Below, piece by piece: positions 10,128-18,050 of a stretch of DNA of 29,225 nt. Location: the NCBI GenBank assembly GCA_028287035.1, contig JAQBQL010000154.1, positions 1-29,225 on the forward strand. Reading direction: 5' to 3'. A model generated the notes under the pieces. That model was not told the origin of the DNA, ran no database searches, and saw only the letters and a program-made list of their open reading frames with translations. A program made the position numbers and the translations under genes. Position 1 is the first letter of the stretch. Each line of letters opens with the position of its first letter. The DNA comes from Labilithrix sp. GTDB lineage: Bacteria; Myxococcota; Polyangia; Polyangiales; Polyangiaceae.

Positions 10128-11588
10128 GTGACCGCCGGAGGTCGCACGCTGGCCGGGCTCGGCGCCCTCGTCCTCGCGCTGGCCGGCGCCTCGCTGGCGC
10201 CGGTGGCGTGCGGGAGCTCGGGCGATGCGAGCGACGCCGGGCCCGGGACCTCGTTCGTCTACCGCGGCGCGGGCTGCGCGTACGACGTGTCGCCGCCGGC
10301 GGCGCTCGGCTTCGTCGACCTCGCGGAGGACGACGTGTCGCCAGGCGCCGAGCCGCTGCGGATCCGCCTCGGCCTCGGCGGCGCGACCGTCCACGGCGCG
10401 CCCGGGTACGCCGATCCCTCGCGCACCGCCGTCCTGACGTGGGAGACGGCGACCCCGAGCCGCGCCGCGCGGGTGCGCATCGCTCCGGTGGGCGCTCCGG
10501 CGCTCGAGCTCCGCGGCTACTCGTGGACGACGCCCGCGCCCGAGAATGGCTTCGGGAGCACCGAGCCAGCAACGCCGATGCACGAGGTGCACGTGTGCGG
10601 CCTCGAGCCGGGCCGCACCTACAGCTACCAGGTCGGCGGCGGCACCCCCGAGGTGTGGAGCGCGCCGCAGACCTTCACCACGGTCCCGGCCACCGGGAAG
10701 ATCACGGTCGGCATCCTCGGCGACGCCCGCGACCGCGTGGACGTGTGGCAGCGGGCCGAGCAGCGCATGCGCGACCGCGCGGTGAACCTCCAGATCACGA
10801 CCGGCGATCTCGTCTTCACCGGGACCCAGCAGTCGCTCTACGACCGCTGGCTCGGCGCCATCTGGAAGGATCCGGCCGACCCGGCGCGCTTCGTCACCCT
10901 CGGCCAGCAGATGATCCTGTTCGTCGCCGGCAACCACGAGAACGACGCCGTCCGCTTCTACGGCTCCTTCGCCTCGCCCGGCACCGGGCCCTTCGCGGAG
11001 TCGTACGGCTCGTTCGACGCCGGCAACACGCACTTCGTCGTCTACGACGACCAGCCGCTCGCGCTCCTTGCCGGCACCCCGCAAGCGGTCGAGATCCAGC
11101 GGTTCCTCGAGGACGACCTCGCCGAGGCGGACCGCCACCGGGACGTGACGCCGTTCGTGGTGGTCGTGCACCACCGCGGCCTCTACACGACGTCCACGCA
11201 CGCGACCGACTCCGACGTGCTCGACCTCCGGAGCAGGATGGCGCCCCTCTACGACCGCCACCACGTGGACCTCGTCGTGAACGGGCACGACCACGCCTAC
11301 GAGCGGACCCGCACGCTGAACGCCGGGAGCGACCCGCGCGGCCTCCCCGCGGTCGTTCCGGCGGGGAAGGGCACCGTCTACGTCGTGAATGCCGGCGCCG
11401 GGGCCGATCCCTATGCCGTCGGCGAAGGTCCGTTCGTCGAGCGCGCCGCGGTGTTCGGTCCGGGGACGCCGTACGACGGCCTCTACGGCGTGCTCACGCT
11501 CGAGGGGCGCCGCCTGGTGCTCGACACGCACGGCCTGACCGCGGCGGGCGACGACCCGGTCATCGACTCGGTCGTCCTCGAGCGCTGA
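10128..11588 (+). CDS. Purple-acid-phosphatase-like metallophosphoesterase, probable lipoprotein
   Basis: A 486-residue exported phosphoesterase. A hydrophobic signal (about 8-24) ends at Cys28 in a loose lipobox (PVAC), followed by Gly/Ser-rich sequence. Residues about 98-186 look like the Fn3-like N-terminal domain of purple acid phosphatases. The metal-site motifs are GDAR (198-201), GD (226-227), GNHE (268-271), HH (348-349) and GHDHAYER (386-393). The first motif lacks the usual GD-x-G glycine, and the metal-bridging Tyr of classic purple acid phosphatases is not evident after GDLVF. It may therefore be a non-purple member acting on phosphomono- or diesters. The GTG start is set by GAGGAG ten bases upstream, inside the end of pruA (7-base gap). 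Its 3' end overlaps the convergent YkgJ-type gene by 29 bases. Confidence 0.88.
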   Translation: MTAGGRTLAGLGALVLALAGASLAPVACGSSGDASDAGPGTSFVYRGAGCAYDVSPPAALGFVDLAEDDVSPGAEPLRIRLGLGGATVHGAPGYADPSRTAVLTWETATPSRAARVRIAPVGAPALELRGYSWTTPAPENGFGSTEPATPMHEVHVCGLEPGRTYSYQVGGGTPEVWSAPQTFTTVPATGKITVGILGDARDRVDVWQRAEQRMRDRAVNLQITTGDLVFTGTQQSLYDRWLGAIWKDPADPARFVTLGQQMILFVAGNHENDAVRFYGSFASPGTGPFAESYGSFDAGNTHFVVYDDQPLALLAGTPQAVEIQRFLEDDLAEADRHRDVTPFVVVVHHRGLYTTSTHATDSDVLDLRSRMAPLYDRHHVDLVVNGHDHAYERTRTLNAGSDPRGLPAVVPAGKGTVYVVNAGAGADPYAVGEGPFVERAAVFGPGTPYDGLYGVLTLEGRRLVLDTHGLTAAGDDPVIDSVVLER

Positions 11589-11955
11589 GCGCGGCGGCGA
11601 CGACGAGCGCGGGGCGATCGCCCTTCGCTGCGAGCTCTCCGGCGCAGCCGCCGCTCCCGCGCTCCAGATCGCGGCACACCTGCGGACGTCGTTCGTAGAG
11701 CGCGCAGAGGAAGGTGCCATGATCGGCGTCGACCACGAGCGCCGCGCAGTGGCTCGGGGCGCCGGCCTCACCTCGCGCGAGGCGCATGAACGCGCGGTTG
11801 TCGATCCACGTGATCCACGCCTCGGCATCGTCACCGAGCCTCGCGTGGTCGTCGCCGGTCACGCGAGCATGCCGTGGAGATTCCGAGAAGCAGCACGCTC
11901 CGCAGCGCGTGCAGTCCCCTGGCGCGCCTTCGCTCGGCTCTTCGCGATCGCCCAT
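11560..11955 (-). CDS. YkgJ family cysteine-cluster (Zn/Fe-chelating domain) protein
   Basis: 131 residues with the family's Cys pattern: CTRCGACC (15-22), Cys70, then FLCALYERRPQVCRD with Cys84 and Cys94, and Cys104. These residues probably chelate a metal ion or Fe-S cluster; the family is named YkgJ/UPF0153 and its function is unknown. The ATG at 11955 is the only plausible start, since the first Cys cluster begins at residue 15. Its 5' end overlaps the upstream membrane-protein gene by 97 bases in another frame, and its 3' end overlaps the convergent phosphatase gene by 29 bases. The unusual packing makes the boundaries worth checking, but the Cys motif is clear. Confidence 0.88.
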   Translation of the reverse strand: MGDREEPSEGAPGDCTRCGACCFSESPRHARVTGDDHARLGDDAEAWITWIDNRAFMRLARGEAGAPSHCAALVVDADHGTFLCALYERRPQVCRDLERGSGGCAGELAAKGDRPALVVAAALSARGRPSR

Positions 11956-12419
11956 GCGATGTCGATCCTAGCGCTGGTCGGCGGCTCGGGGGCGGCCGGC
12001 GGCGCGAGGAACGCCGCATGCGCCAGCATCCCGACGATCGGCGCGAGGCCGACGAAGATCGCGCCCACCGCTTGCGCCTGCAGCACGAGGGCGACCCCGT
12101 AGGCGAGCAGACCGAAGGAGGAGGCGACCGTCACGCCCCCGAGCTCGTGGACGCGGGCCGCCAGGCCGACGCTCGCGAGGACGAGCAGCGCCACGACCGT
12201 GCCGCCGAGCACCTCCGTGCCGCCGGCATGCGCGCTGACGGGGGCCGTCCAGGCGCGGGCGATCTCGATCCCGGAAGCGGAGAGCGTCGTGGCGGCGCCG
12301 ACGTACCCGGCGAAGGCGCGCACCGGCACCCCGCGGCTCGGTCGCCGCGGCGCGGGGAGGGTCTCGGTCGTCGTGGAGGAGGCCGTCGGACCACGCGTGA
12401 AGGAAGTTTCGTCGAGCAT
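11859..12419 (-). CDS. Small membrane protein of unknown function
   Basis: 186 residues in the preferred start at 12419; an in-frame ATG at 12548 would add 43 Arg-rich residues. The N-terminus is Ser/Thr/Pro-rich, followed by about four hydrophobic segments (roughly 38-56, 68-86, 93-112 and 115-137) and a basic tail. No family is recognised. The tail (about the last 32 residues) is encoded in the same DNA as the start of the YkgJ-type gene in a different frame. That is longer than normal for coupled genes, so the true C-terminus may be shorter or the overlap may be real. No Shine-Dalgarno is obvious. It is judged real from the hydrophobic pattern, with moderate certainty. Confidence 0.6.
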   Translation of the reverse strand: MLDETSFTRGPTASSTTTETLPAPRRPSRGVPVRAFAGYVGAATTLSASGIEIARAWTAPVSAHAGGTEVLGGTVVALLVLASVGLAARVHELGGVTVASSFGLLAYGVALVLQAQAVGAIFVGLAPIVGMLAHAAFLAPPAAPEPPTSARIDIAWAIAKSRAKARQGTARAAERAASRNLHGMLA

Positions 12420-12725
12420 CGTGAGCGGCCGACCGAGCAACGGTCGTGCCGCCTCGGCCCGCCGCCGGGGGGTCGGCTTGCGCAGGACGCACGGCAACGG
12501 GCGTTCTGCCCTGCTTTTACGGGCATTCTCGTGCTGCGCCGCGGTCATGACGGGCGGCCCAGCGCGGGCCGCAACGGGGGCTTGCGCCAGCCTGCCTCTC
12601 CGACCGTGGTCGATTCGGCACACGCCGAGCGCCGACGAACGAACACGGTCCTCCCTGCCGCGGCCCCCGAGCAGGAGACCGTCCCGGGCCCGGGAAAGTG
12701 ACGCTAGAGTGGCCTCCGAGCGCCC
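12420..12725. promoter_or_regulatory. 306-base divergent region with an 11-bp direct repeat
   Basis: No gene is evident here (an extension of the minus-strand gene to 12548 is possible). It lies between a minus-strand membrane protein and the plus-strand HtrA gene. Two near-identical copies of ACGGGCRTTCT lie at 12497-12507 and 12519-12529, 22 bases apart (about two helical turns) on the same face, with a short T-rich stretch between. That could be a tandem operator for a regulator. The remainder is featureless GC-rich DNA. Confidence 0.35.
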
Positions 12726-13898
12726 ATGAACACCCGCGTCACCCACTCCCTCCTCCGCGCCCTGACGAGCCGCAGCCTCGCCTGGGGCGTGCTGCTCGTC
12801 GTCGTGTTCACCACGTGCCGCCCCAAGGCGCAGCCGCTCGGCGACGCCCACGCGCCGGTCACGATGACCGCCAGCGCCACGCCGCCGCCGGTGCCGCCGC
12901 TCCCCCCGTCGGCGCGGATCGAGGACGAGAAGAACACCATCGCGGTCTTCCGGAACGTCGCGCAGTCCACGGTGTTCGTCACGCAGACGCGCGTGGTCGA
13001 GGACTACTTCGCGGGCACCCTGCAGGAGGTGCCGGCAGGCTCGGGCTCCGGCTTCGTGTGGGACGCCCAGGGCATCATCGTCACGAACTTCCACGTGGTG
13101 GAGGGCGCCCGCTCGGTCACCGTGACGTTCCACGACCAGGAGACGTTCGAGGCCAAGATCGTGGGCGTCGACCAGCGCAAGGACATCGCCGTCCTCAAGG
13201 TGGACGCGCCCGCCAAGCTGCTCGTCCCGATCCGCGTCGCGAAGGGCGACCAGCTCGAGGTCGGCCAGAAGGCCATCGCCATCGGCAACCCGTTCGGCCT
13301 CGACCACACCCTCACGACGGGCGTGATCAGCGCGCTCGGGCGGCAGATGCAGGGCGCCGGCGGCGTCACCATCCGCGACATGATCCAGACCGACGCCGCC
13401 ATCAACCCCGGCAACTCGGGCGGCCCGCTCCTCGACTCGTCGGGGCAGCTCATCGGGATGAACACGATGATCTACAGCAAGAGCGGCAGCTCGGCGGGCA
13501 TCGGCTTCGCGGTGCCGATCAGCACGATCAGCCGCATCGTTCCGCAGATCATCAAGACCGGCCGCGCCGAGCAGGTCGGCATCGGCGTCGGCGTCGACCC
13601 GCTGCAGAAGCTCGAACGCCGCCTCGGCCTCGAAGGCGTCATCGTGCTGCAGGTCCCGGATGGCAGCGCGGCGGCGCAGGCGGGCCTCAAGGGCCTCGTC
13701 CGCACGCGGCGCGGCATCGCGCTCGGCGACGTCATCGTCGGCATCGACGGAACCAAGGTCACCCACTTCGACGACCTCTACACGGCGCTCGACACGCACA
13801 AGCCGGACGACGTCGTGAAGCTCACGGTGATGCGCGGTGAGGGCCAGGTGACGCTCTCGATCAAGCTCGCCGTGCTCACGACACCCGGCCTCATCTGA
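12726..13898 (+). CDS. HtrA/Deg-like trypsin-type serine protease with one PDZ domain
   Basis: A 390-residue envelope protease. An N-terminal hydrophobic segment (about 17-30) ends in FTTC (Cys31), so it is either a lipoprotein or anchored by an uncleaved signal. A Pro-rich linker (50-62) precedes the protease domain. The triad is His123 (TNFHVVEG), Asp153 (KDIAVLKV) and Ser231 (INPGNSGGP), so it should be active. One PDZ domain covers about 285-385 with the usual GDVIVGIDG strand. One PDZ and an N-terminal anchor make it DegS/HtrA-like and not a two-PDZ DegP. Such enzymes degrade misfolded envelope proteins or trigger envelope-stress signalling; no rseA or sigma factor is nearby. The plus-strand ABC importer starts 48 bases later and could be co-transcribed. 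Confidence 0.93.
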   Translation: MNTRVTHSLLRALTSRSLAWGVLLVVVFTTCRPKAQPLGDAHAPVTMTASATPPPVPPLPPSARIEDEKNTIAVFRNVAQSTVFVTQTRVVEDYFAGTLQEVPAGSGSGFVWDAQGIIVTNFHVVEGARSVTVTFHDQETFEAKIVGVDQRKDIAVLKVDAPAKLLVPIRVAKGDQLEVGQKAIAIGNPFGLDHTLTTGVISALGRQMQGAGGVTIRDMIQTDAAINPGNSGGPLLDSSGQLIGMNTMIYSKSGSSAGIGFAVPISTISRIVPQIIKTGRAEQVGIGVGVDPLQKLERRLGLEGVIVLQVPDGSAAAQAGLKGLVRTRRGIALGDVIVGIDGTKVTHFDDLYTALDTHKPDDVVKLTVMRGEGQVTLSIKLAVLTTPGLI

Positions 13899-13946
13899 CC
13901 GCGATCGACGCACAGCGTCAGCCTCGCGGTCGCTAGGATCGCGGCC

Positions 13947-14945
13947 ATGAATCGCCGCGCCTTCGCGATCGTGCTCGGTCTCTCGGCGCTCCTCTGCGCC
14001 TGCCCGAAGGATGCGCCGAAGGGCGGCGACGGCGGGGCGCGCCTGCGGATCGCCGTCGTTCCCAAGGGCACGACGCACGAGTTCTGGAAGAGCGTCCACG
14101 CCGGCGCGCTCAAGGCCGCGAAGGAGCTCGACGTCGACATCGTGTGGAAGGGCCCGATCAAGGAGGACGACCTGAAGGCGCAGGTCGACGTGGTCAGCAC
14201 CTTCGTCGCCCAGGGCGTGAGCGGCCTCGTGCTCGCGCCGCTGAACGAGAGCGCGCTGCGGGCGCCCGTGAAGCAGGCGCGCGAAGCGAAGATCCCCACC
14301 GTGGTGTTCGACTCGGATCTCGCCGGCGACGAGCACGTCAGCTTCGTCGCGACCGACAACGTCGCGGCCGGGAAGCTCGCCGCCGATCACGTCGACAAGC
14401 TCCTCGGCGGCAAGGGCAACGTCGTCGTCATGCGCTACCAGGAAGGCTCGGCGAGCACGCAGAACCGCGAGAAGGGGTTCCTCGACGGCATCCGCGCCCG
14501 ACCCGGGCTCACGGTCACGAGCGACAACCAGTACGGCGGCGCCACCACCGAGAGCGCGTTCGCGAAGGCGGAGAGCCTGCTGCTCTCGCAGAAGGCGGAG
14601 ACCGGCGCGGTGAACGGCATCTTCACGCCCAACGAGTCGACGACGTTCGGCATGCTGCTCGCGCTGCGCAAGTCGGGCGTCGCGCGCAAGGCGCGGTTCG
14701 TGGGGTTCGACGCGTCGGAGAAGCTCACCTCCGCCCTGCGCGAGGGAGACATCGACGGGCTCGTCGTGCAGAAGCCGTTCGACATGGGGTACGTCGCCGT
14801 GAAGACGCTCGTGCAGCACCTGCGCGGCGGCAAGGTCGAGCGGCGCATCGACACCGGCGCTCGCCTCGTGACGAAGGAGAATCTCGACGATCCCGAGGTG
14901 AAGCAGCTGCTCGCGCCCGACCTGAAGACGTGGCTCGGGGAGTGA
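13947..14945 (+). CDS. Sugar-type ABC importer, substrate-binding lipoprotein (RbsB-like)
   Basis: 332 residues. A short signal ends with lipobox LCAC (Cys19), so the protein is a lipoprotein facing the periplasm. Residues about 33-330 form a two-lobe periplasmic-binding-protein fold of the ribose/xylose group: LRIAVVPKGTTHEFWKSVHAGALKAA at the start, then VSGLVLAPLNESAL, IPTVVFDSD, and AADHVDKLLGGKGNVVV. The ATPase gene follows 7 bases after its stop and the permease then overlaps, giving a complete importer. The ligand cannot be read from sequence. Family members bind pentoses, hexoses, inositol or AI-2, and no sugar kinase or isomerase is adjacent to narrow it. Confidence 0.93.
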   Translation: MNRRAFAIVLGLSALLCACPKDAPKGGDGGARLRIAVVPKGTTHEFWKSVHAGALKAAKELDVDIVWKGPIKEDDLKAQVDVVSTFVAQGVSGLVLAPLNESALRAPVKQAREAKIPTVVFDSDLAGDEHVSFVATDNVAAGKLAADHVDKLLGGKGNVVVMRYQEGSASTQNREKGFLDGIRARPGLTVTSDNQYGGATTESAFAKAESLLLSQKAETGAVNGIFTPNESTTFGMLLALRKSGVARKARFVGFDASEKLTSALREGDIDGLVVQKPFDMGYVAVKTLVQHLRGGKVERRIDTGARLVTKENLDDPEVKQLLAPDLKTWLGE

Positions 14946-14952
14946 GCGTGCG

Positions 14953-16332
14953 GTGCTGAGGGTTGCGGGCATCGAGAAGGCGTTCGGCTCCCAGCCGGTG
15001 CTGCGCGGCATCGACCTCGAGGTGGCGGCGGGCGAGGTGCATGCGCTCCTCGGCGAGAACGGCGCCGGCAAGAGCACGCTGGTGCGCATCCTGCTCGGCA
15101 TCGCGCAGGCCGATCGCGGCGCGATGCTCCTCGGCGGCACGCCCTACGCGCCGCGCGATGCCGGAGCGGCGCGCGCCGCCGGCGTCGTGATGGTGCCCCA
15201 GGAGCGCACGCTCTGCCCGCACCTCACCGTCACCGAGAACATCGTCCTCGGCATCGAGCCGACCGGCCCGGGCGGCCTCCTCCGCCGCGGCGAGGAACGC
15301 GAGCGCGCGCGGCGAGCTACGGCGCTCGTGGCCGGTGAGGGGCGCCTCCGCCTCGACGCCCGCGCCGGGGACCTCGGGGTCGCCGACCAGCAGCTCGTCG
15401 AGATCGCCCGCGCGCTCGCGCAAGGGACGGCGGCGCGCGTCCTCGTGCTCGACGAGCCCACCGCGAGCCTCGGCCACGACGATGCCACGCGGCTCTTCCA
15501 ACGGGTGGCGGCGCTCCGCGCCACCGGCCTAGCGGTCGTGCTGGTGACCCACTTCCTCGGCGACGTCCGCGCGCACGCCGACCGCTACACGGTGCTGCGC
15601 GACGGCAAGGTGCAAGGGCAGGGCGACGCGCGCACCACCGAAGCTTCGGTCCTGGTCGAGGCCATGCTCGGTCCCGCGAGGCAGGCGCTCGCCGCGCGGC
15701 CCGCCAGCGCGAGCGGGGCAGGGGAGCCGGCGGGCGCGAGCGGCCTCGTGCGGCGCGGCGAGGTCCTCGGCATCGCGGGGCTCGTGGGCTCCGGCCGCAC
15801 GTCGCTCCTCCGCGCCACCCTGACCGCCGAGCGCAAGGCCGGGACGCGCATCGGCATGCTGAGCGAGGACCGCGGCGGCGAGGGCCTCATGCTGGCGCGC
15901 AGCATCGCCGACAACGTGGCGCTCTCGCCCCGCGGCTCGTGGCGCGTCTCACCGCGCGCCGAGCTCGCCGAGGCGGCCCGCTGGATCGGCGAGCTCGCCA
16001 TCAAGAGCCGGGGCCCGGCGCAGCCCGCCGGCGAGCTGTCCGGCGGCAACCAGCAGAAGGTGCAGATTGCACGTTTGCTGCGGGAGGATCACGAGGTCCT
16101 CCTCGTCGACGAGCCCACGCGCGGCGTCGACGTGGCGAGCAAGGCGCAGATCCTGAGCCTCCTCCGCGACCTCGCGGGCCGCGGCAAGGCGGTGGTGCTC
16201 GTCTCGAGCCAGCTCGAGGAGCTCGTGAGCACCTGCGACCGCATCGCGCTGCTGAAGGACGGCCGCCTCGGAGAGCCGCGCCCGGCGACGGACTGGGACG
16301 AGCAGAGCCTCCTCCTCGAGGTCGCCTCGTGA
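14953..16332 (+). CDS. Sugar-type ABC importer ATPase (RbsA-like) with two ABC domains, the second compacted
   Basis: 459 residues, starting at GTG 14953, the only in-frame start after the binding-protein stop. Domain 1 has Walker A GENGAGKST (34-42), a degenerate signature LGVADQQ (141-147, compare LSIGDQQ in RbsA) and Walker B VLVLDEPT (163-170). Domain 2 has an altered Walker A GLVGSGRTS (276-284), intact signature LSGGNQQ (362-368) and Walker B VLLVDEPTRGVD (382-393). The mix of one degenerate signature and one altered P-loop is normal for RbsA. The total is about 40 residues shorter than RbsA. The loss falls at the start of domain 2 and between its Walker A and SEDR motif (304-307). The GTG of the permease overlaps its stop by four bases (GTGA), so the two are coupled. 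Confidence 0.93.
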   Translation: MLRVAGIEKAFGSQPVLRGIDLEVAAGEVHALLGENGAGKSTLVRILLGIAQADRGAMLLGGTPYAPRDAGAARAAGVVMVPQERTLCPHLTVTENIVLGIEPTGPGGLLRRGEERERARRATALVAGEGRLRLDARAGDLGVADQQLVEIARALAQGTAARVLVLDEPTASLGHDDATRLFQRVAALRATGLAVVLVTHFLGDVRAHADRYTVLRDGKVQGQGDARTTEASVLVEAMLGPARQALAARPASASGAGEPAGASGLVRRGEVLGIAGLVGSGRTSLLRATLTAERKAGTRIGMLSEDRGGEGLMLARSIADNVALSPRGSWRVSPRAELAEAARWIGELAIKSRGPAQPAGELSGGNQQKVQIARLLREDHEVLLVDEPTRGVDVASKAQILSLLRDLAGRGKAVVLVSSQLEELVSTCDRIALLKDGRLGEPRPATDWDEQSLLLEVAS

Positions 16333-17282
16333 GCGCGCTCGCGGCGCTGCAGCGCGGCCGTCGTCCGGCGTGGCTCGGACCGCTCGCCGCGCTGCTCGTG
16401 CTGTACGCGCTCTTCGCGGTCATCACGCCGGAGCACTCGTTCCTCCGGACGCAGAACCTGCTCACCATGGGCCGCCAGACGGTCGTGGTCGCGATATGCG
16501 CGCTGGGCATGACGCTCGTCATCGTCACGGGCGGGATCGATCTCTCGATCGGTTCGCTCGTCGCGTTCACCACCGTGGTCATCGCGCGCCTCTTGCGGGG
16601 CGGCGCGAGCCCCGTCACCGCGGTGCTCGTGGCGATACTCGCAGCGACGGCGATCGGGGCGGTGATCGGGGTCCTCGTCGGGCGCTTCCGCATGATGCCG
16701 TTCGTGGTGACGCTGGGCGCGATGACCGCCCTCCGCGGCGCCGCCAAGGGGCTCGCCTCCGAGCAGAAGATTGACTGCGACCCGCGCGGCCTCGACCGCG
16801 TGCTCGAGGCCTCGCTGGCCTCTCCCGGCTTGTGGGCGGCGCTCCTGCTCGCGGTGGTCGTGGCGCTCGTCCTCGACTACACGCGCTTCGGCCGGCACGT
16901 CGTGGCGGTCGGCTCGAACGAGGCCACCGCGCGGCTCGTCGGGATCGACGCAGGCCGCGTGAAGATCCTCGTCTACGCGGCCTCCAGCCTCCTCGTCGGC
17001 ATCGCCGGGGTGATGGAGTTCTCGACGCTCACCGTCGGCGATCCGACCGACTCGGCGGGCCTCGAGCTCGAGGTCATCGCCGCCGTCGTCATCGGCGGGG
17101 CGCCGCTCGCGGGCGGGGAGGGGAGCATCGTCGGCTCGGTCCTCGGCGCGCTCCTCATGACCGTCATCCGCACCGGCGCGGTCCACCTCGGCATGCCGAG
17201 CTGGGTGCAGGAGATCGTCACCGGCCTCATCATCCTCGTCGCGGTCGCGATCGACCGCGGCCGGCGGCGTTCACGGAACTGA
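16329..17282 (+). CDS. Sugar-type ABC importer permease (RbsC-like)
   Basis: 317 residues with eight or more hydrophobic segments. Family hallmarks are GIDLSIGSLVAFTTV near the N-terminal third, PFVVTLGAMTALRG, FGRHVVAVGSNEATARLVGI and VIAAVVIGGAPLAGGEGSIVGSVLGALLM near the C-terminus. Two copies would form the channel with the RbsA-like ATPase. The GTG at 16329 overlaps the ATPase stop by four bases; the open frame extends upstream but that part is a shadow of the ATPase gene. The SDR gene begins 42 bases later on the same strand. Confidence 0.93.
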   Translation: MSALAALQRGRRPAWLGPLAALLVLYALFAVITPEHSFLRTQNLLTMGRQTVVVAICALGMTLVIVTGGIDLSIGSLVAFTTVVIARLLRGGASPVTAVLVAILAATAIGAVIGVLVGRFRMMPFVVTLGAMTALRGAAKGLASEQKIDCDPRGLDRVLEASLASPGLWAALLLAVVVALVLDYTRFGRHVVAVGSNEATARLVGIDAGRVKILVYAASSLLVGIAGVMEFSTLTVGDPTDSAGLELEVIAAVVIGGAPLAGGEGSIVGSVLGALLMTVIRTGAVHLGMPSWVQEIVTGLIILVAVAIDRGRRRSRN

Positions 17283-17324
17283 CCGCATCTCACCCGGGTT
17301 ACGCTCATCACGGAGGTCTCGCTC

Positions 17325-18050
17325 ATGCGTCTCGACAAGAAGGTCGCCCTCGTCACCGGCGCCAGCCGCGGCATCGGTCGCGCCAGCTGCCTCGCGCTCG
17401 CCCGGGAGGGCGCCGCGATCGTCGCCGTCGCCCGCACCACGGAGGATCTCGACGCGCTCGCGAAGGAGGTCACGGCGCTCGGCGTCCGGTGCCACACCGT
17501 CACCTGCGACGTCACGAAGTCGGCCGAGGTCGCCGCCGCGGTCGCCGATGCGCACGCCGCCCTCGGGCGCATCGACATCCTCGTGAACAACGCCGGCATC
17601 GGCGGCTATCGGCCCTTCCTCGAGTGGACCGAGGCCGACTACGACGCGATCATGGCGACCAACGCCAAGTCGACGTGGCTCTTCTGCAAGGAGATCATCC
17701 CGCTGCTCCTGGCGCAGGGCGGCGGCAGCATCGTGAACGTCTCGAGCGTCGCCGGTCTCCAGGGCTACCCGAACGAGGGCATCTACTGCATGTCGAAGTT
17801 CGCCCAGGTGGCGCTCTCGCAGTCGCTCGACCGCGAGTTCTACGAGCGCAACATCAAGGTGAGCCTCGTCTGCCCGGGCGGCGTGGAGACGTCCTTCGCG
17901 CTCGGCGACGGACGCACCCCGGACGGCGCGAACATGAAGGGCTTCTCGACCGCCGAGGACGTGGCGGAGGCGGTGGTCCTCGCGGTGCTGCCGCGCGAGC
18001 GTTCGCGCATCGTGAACATCATCATGCGTCCCATGAACGAGCAGACGTGA
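17325..18050 (+). CDS. Short-chain dehydrogenase/reductase (classical SDR)
   Basis: 241 residues of classical SDR fold. The NAD(P)-binding motif TGASRGIG is at 11-18, NNAG at 88-91, the catalytic Ser in VSSVAG (about 140-141) and the YxxxK pair Tyr154/Lys158 (YCMSK). Arg37 (VARTTED) after the second strand hints at NADP preference. A GGAGG ribosome-binding site precedes the ATG by about 9 bases. It resembles 3-oxoacyl-ACP reductases and sugar/polyol dehydrogenases; the substrate is not decidable. It overlaps gpsA by four bases (GTGA) and follows the importer by 42 bases, so it could oxidise the imported compound, which is inference only. Confidence 0.92.
   Translation: MRLDKKVALVTGASRGIGRASCLALAREGAAIVAVARTTEDLDALAKEVTALGVRCHTVTCDVTKSAEVAAAVADAHAALGRIDILVNNAGIGGYRPFLEWTEADYDAIMATNAKSTWLFCKEIIPLLLAQGGGSIVNVSSVAGLQGYPNEGIYCMSKFAQVALSQSLDREFYERNIKVSLVCPGGVETSFALGDGRTPDGANMKGFSTAEDVAEAVVLAVLPRERSRIVNIIMRPMNEQT

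Noticed and set aside
12549..15140. Minus-strand open frame of about 860 codons antisense to the HtrA and ABC genes
   Set aside because: It has a skewed Arg/Val/Asp composition and no domains, and it is antisense to three clearly conserved plus-strand proteins. Only its leftmost part (11859-12419) looks like a real membrane protein.
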